A stretch of DNA of 10,782 bases from contig CAUDNR010001226.1 of NCBI GenBank assembly GCA_958430865.1, positions 1,139-11,920 on the forward strand. The letters are read 5' to 3'. The notes under the pieces were generated by a model. It was not told where the DNA came from. It ran no database searches and was given only the letters and a program-made list of their open reading frames with translations. Positions 8,718-10,782 of this stretch are shown piece by piece. This DNA is from Entrophospora sp. SA101. Taxonomy: Eukaryota; Glomeromycota; Glomeromycetes; Entrophosporales; Entrophosporaceae. Positions within the stretch are counted from its first letter, which is position 1; the number at the start of each line of letters is the position of its first letter. Made by a program: the position numbers and the translations under genes.

Positions 8718-8863
8718 TTCAATATAAAAAAATATCATATAATGACATACTTTATGTATCCAATTTATTTTAGTGAATGAACAAAAGGAAAAAGAATAAT
8801 TATTCAAATTTATCCCATTTAAGTACATAAAGTATGTATTTATTATTATAAATATATATTGAA
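8718..8863. mobile_element. MITE-like imperfect inverted repeat, about 146 bp
   Basis: TTCAATATA at the left edge pairs with TATATTGAA at the right edge. Inside, ACATACTTTATGTA (8745-8758) pairs exactly with TACATAAAGTATGT (8824-8837). Both pairs share the same centre near 8791, so the whole segment is one long imperfect palindrome. TTAA occurs just outside both ends (8708-8711 and 8864-8867), which could be a target-site duplication of the piggyBac type, but TTAA is frequent here. There is no coding capacity, so it would be non-autonomous. Confidence 0.45.
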
Positions 8864-8970
8864 TTAAAAAAAACAAATAATTTTTAAATAGAAAAAGATA
8901 CACTTGTAAAGGATTTTTTTAAAAAAAAAAAAAGGCAAGGTAAATATTGGATTTTTGATTTTTACCATTC

Positions 8971-9231
8971 AGAAAAAACCATCACCAGAGATTGAAGACA
9001 AAGAATATGAGGTATAAAATGGTTGTTAGAAAATGTTTCCTTTTCGGTCCTATTTACAGCATATTCAACCCAACAAATGGACATCTATTATGTTGAAACA
9101 AAACTTGTAAAGGAAAAAAATCAAGATCATGAACTTTTTGATGGCTCAAGAAGTTGCAATATTTATATTTTATGCGAGCCATTCGGACCCATTATCAAAA
9201 ATGGATACAAAGGACTGCTTTGAGATGATAG
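8971..9231 (+). pseudogene. Possible gene remnant with competing frames
   Basis: After a TTCAG acceptor-like site at about 8967-8971, a short open piece reads KKPSPEIEDKEYE and meets GTATAA. A second acceptor-like TTTACAG follows near 9058. Beyond it two frames are both open. One ends at 9223 (contains NIYILCEPFGPIIKNGYKGL). The other reads FLMAQEVAIFIFYASHSDPL and SKMDTKDCFEMIA, with a stop at about 9229-9231 and further protein-like sequence after it. No start, family or complete splicing pattern is found. I treat it as a decayed exon cluster of unknown identity. Confidence 0.25.
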
Positions 9232-9333
9232 CTTGAAACACTGCTGTTCAAATTAATCTCCCTAAAGATATCTTCATTGATTGCTCAGCAGGTCAGGGTT
9301 GACAATAGACCCAGTCCCGGTCACGTTTACTTA

Positions 9334-9650
9334 GTCGAAAATCATTTCGTCGACACCCATTTCGTCGAAAGTTTGTTTCATCGAAAGTTCATTTCGTCGA
9401 AAATTATTTCATCCTCGAGCCAGAGACCGAACGAGTTAGATGTGAGGAGTGTGGGAAGCTAGTTAAGAAATTAGGTGAGGAAAGCGGAGTGTGTGGGAAG
9501 TGTGAGAAGAAATTTGTTTTTTTTTTGTGACGAAATGAACATTCGACGAAATGAACTTTCGATGAAACAAACTTTCGACGAAACAAACTTTCGACAAAAT
9601 GGGTGTCGACGAAATGACTGTCGACGAAATGATTGTCGATGAAATGAATC
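9334..9650. mobile_element. Fold-back element with minisatellite arms and zinc-ribbon-like core
   Basis: The left arm (9334-9410) consists of TTTCGTCGA-type units of about 12-15 bp. The right arm (about 9527-9649) consists of the same units inverted (TCGACGAAA). The block CATTTCGTCGACACCCATTT pairs with its inverse near 9598-9617 with one mismatch. The right arm has an extra 15-bp unit. The units are CpG-rich and stand out from the AT-rich background. The spacer holds a plus-strand frame (open 9309-9530, no ATG) whose core spells C-x2-C-x13-C-x2-C, with cysteine codons at 9441, 9450, 9492 and 9501 (RCEECGKLVKKL then GVCGKCEKKF). This is a zinc-ribbon pattern. No transposase is present. It may be a non-autonomous transposon or a dispersed minisatellite that captured a gene piece. 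Confidence 0.6.
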
Positions 9651-9883
9651 AGACCCGTTTCTTGGCGGGACACCTCAAGTACCATATTTCTTTATTTCTT
9701 TTCATGTTATATAGATATTGCATGCAGCTTGGAGGAAACAAAAGACACTCACAACAACCAAAAATTATCTGCAATAATTAACATGTGCAGTTGAGGGATA
9801 AAACAGAGGATATCTACCAGAAATCATCTGCAATAGAATAGTATTTAGTAGCTAATACTAAGAATAACAAGAAAGCAGTTAGT
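9651..9883. other. Spacer with a short direct repeat
   Basis: No gene is seen. AAATTATCTGCAATA (9762-9776) recurs as AAATCATCTGCAATA (9821-9835) with one mismatch; this is too short to assign a role. GGCGGGAC near 9664-9671 may belong to the edge of the fold-back element. Confidence 0.35.
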
Positions 9884-10187
9884 TGTAAATATACATCTCA
9901 TATATATAAATGCAAATTTATAAATTTGTACAATTTACCTTTCTCCAGGTCTCAATTACTTTTCTAACGATTTCTGAATTTTCTGGCGCATATAATGTTA
10001 ATAATAAATAATCCACCCTACCCATCAAATCTTTCCCAAAAAATCTTCTCCAAAACGATACCTTTTAGGAGCATCTCGTTCATATTTAGGATGTTTAGGT
10101 TTTTTAAGTCTAGGTGGTCGTTTCTCGGGTTTAATAGGCTGGTAGGATCCTTTTGTAGATAGTCTAAATTCTTTCGCATTACATTCA
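9884..10187. repeat. 305-bp repeat, copy 3 (dispersed)
   Basis: Matches copies 1 and 2 without a visible difference over 304 bases; only the first base (A in the others) is not shared. Orientation is the same as in copies 1 and 2, about 4.3 kb away. It carries the same minus-strand gene fragment with the same two apparent single-base losses. Confidence 0.95.
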
Positions 10188-10313
10188 ACATTCGTAAACT
10201 AATTCTTGGTTTCTTGTAAATTGGTTTGCCGTACATGTTATAACCTTCAAGAGTTGGCCGGAAATCATTTGGTTCGTAACTTTTTTCCAAATGAGCAAGC
10301 TCTCTACCCGATA
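9939..10313 (-). pseudogene. Second copy of the mL59-like gene, start lost
   Basis: Paralogue of the 5612-6005 remnant. The 5' part reads GRELAHLEKSYEPNDFRPTL, GYNMYGKPIYKKPRISLRML. It differs from the other copy mostly by conservative changes (K to R, V to I, Q to E, S to N). The region that encodes the start codon and leader is missing: relative to 5986-6116 about 130 bp are deleted, and similarity resumes at about 10321. The 3' part falls in the identical 305-bp block, ends at the same splice donor and has the same frame breaks. It cannot make the full protein from its own ATG. Confidence 0.6.
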
Positions 10314-10409
10314 CGTAGTGTAAAGAAAGGGTCTGATCATTTTTTTCAGTTTTGCGAGTAGAATTAGTGGCAATTAAAATAAATCTACTTCCTTATTAAA
10401 TAAATAATT

Positions 10410-10512
10410 TCAGTGTTTTTTGAGCATCAAAACTGGTAATAAAGCTTCTTCTGGGGCTTGGTTTTTAAAGCAGATAATAGGAAATTCTCCTGCTTCAATA
10501 AGTTTTTTATTA
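10410..10512 (-). pseudogene. Partial copy of the 6192-6419 reading frame
   Basis: Keeps the peptide AGEFPIICFKNQAP and then carries eight extra codons (EEALLPVL) relative to the other copy, a 24-bp in-frame difference, before a TGA at 10410-10412. Similarity to the first copy stops near 10515, so the 5' part is missing. The in-frame indel and the conserved peptide support a shared coding ancestor; the product is not recognised. Confidence 0.35.
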
Positions 10513-10533
10513 TTAAGATCATTACACAGTGAG

Positions 10534-10594
10534 CTCGGTATAGCTGATAATTTGGGCAATTAGAACAAAAATTTCAAAAATCCGTTATACCGAG
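10534..10594. repeat. Inverted repeat resembling Tc1/mariner-type terminal sequence
   Basis: CTCGGTATAGCTGATAATTT (10534-10553) is inverted, with a few mismatches, as AAAATCCGTTATACCGAG (10577-10594), separated by about 23 bp. The left half is preceded by CACAGTGAG; a CAGTG start before CTCGGTATA is reminiscent of pogo/Fot-type ends of the Tc1/mariner superfamily. The right half lacks a matching CAGTG. It may be a collapsed element or a remnant of two ends. There is no coding sequence. Confidence 0.4.
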
Positions 10595-10728
10595 ATTAAT
10601 AGTCGTGTGACATTTCCCTGAGGCTGCTTTTCTATATGTGAAATAAATTTGAAATTCGTGTCACATGAAGTTTTTTTAAAATATCTCGTGATTTTTATAA
10701 TAAACTCGAACTTCGTTGTTAGAGTAAA

Positions 10729-10771
10729 ATGAAAGTACTCCATTAAAGCTTTCTAATGAATACTCTTTCAT
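10729..10771. repeat. 43-bp near-perfect palindrome
   Basis: ATGAAAG at the left edge pairs with CTTTCAT at the right, and the interior (ACTCCATTA and TAATGAATACT around a central AAGCTTT) continues the symmetry with small bulges. It lies 11 bp from the window end and could be part of a larger inverted repeat that continues outside. The rest of 10595-10782 shows no gene. Confidence 0.5.
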
Positions 10772-10782
10772 ATCGAAAGGTC

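Noticed and set aside
8688..8903. 71-codon minus-strand frame rich in F, Y and N
   Set aside because: It lies across the palindromic element, has AT-driven composition and no domain or conserved start.
9295..9660. CRISPR-like array
   Set aside because: The units are short, contiguous and inverted between the two arms, without unique spacers of constant length, and the window is eukaryotic.
9404..9685. 93-codon minus-strand frame with HFVDSHFVDTHFVE repeats
   Set aside because: It is the translation of the minisatellite arm and low-complexity spacer; the repeating peptide follows from the DNA units and there is no domain.

Overview
The window is strongly AT-rich eukaryotic nuclear DNA. It has short GT-AG introns, long A/T homopolymers, triplet microsatellites and many gene remnants. 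The one securely identified gene, a nine-exon eIF2B alpha subunit, reads as fungal. Intron density, base composition and repeat load suggest an early-diverging fungus, possibly an arbuscular mycorrhizal (Glomeromycotina) genome; that placement is inference.

Layout. Bases 1-2428 hold no convincing gene, only short degenerate open stretches. Bases 2429-2995 (minus strand) carry a decayed, unrecognised protein gene broken by two frameshifts and one in-frame stop. Bases 3222-5084 (plus) hold the complete eIF2B-alpha gene (348 residues, 8 introns). From 5251 an exact 305-bp tandem duplication begins. Its second copy runs into a longer minus-strand gene remnant (5612-6005, possibly a mitochondrial ribosomal protein of the mL59 type) and a further short conserved reading frame (6192-6419). 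Bases 6543-8017 are gene-poor. Bases 8018-8557 (minus) hold an intact single-exon gene for a 179-residue membrane protein. A palindromic MITE-like element (8718-8863), a doubtful remnant (8971-9231) and a fold-back element with minisatellite arms and a possible zinc-ribbon core (9334-9650) follow. A third copy of the 305-bp block with a diverged flank lies at 9884-10515, then two short palindromic structures up to the window end.

The two intact genes have no evident functional link. eIF2B-alpha serves general translation control in the cytosol, and the 8018-8557 protein is predicted to sit in a membrane. The main structural interest is the duplicated block: three identical 305-bp copies share two reading-frame breaks, while the adjoining sequence of two of them has diverged to roughly 88 percent identity. 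This points to gene conversion or recent copying of a block with sharp edges.
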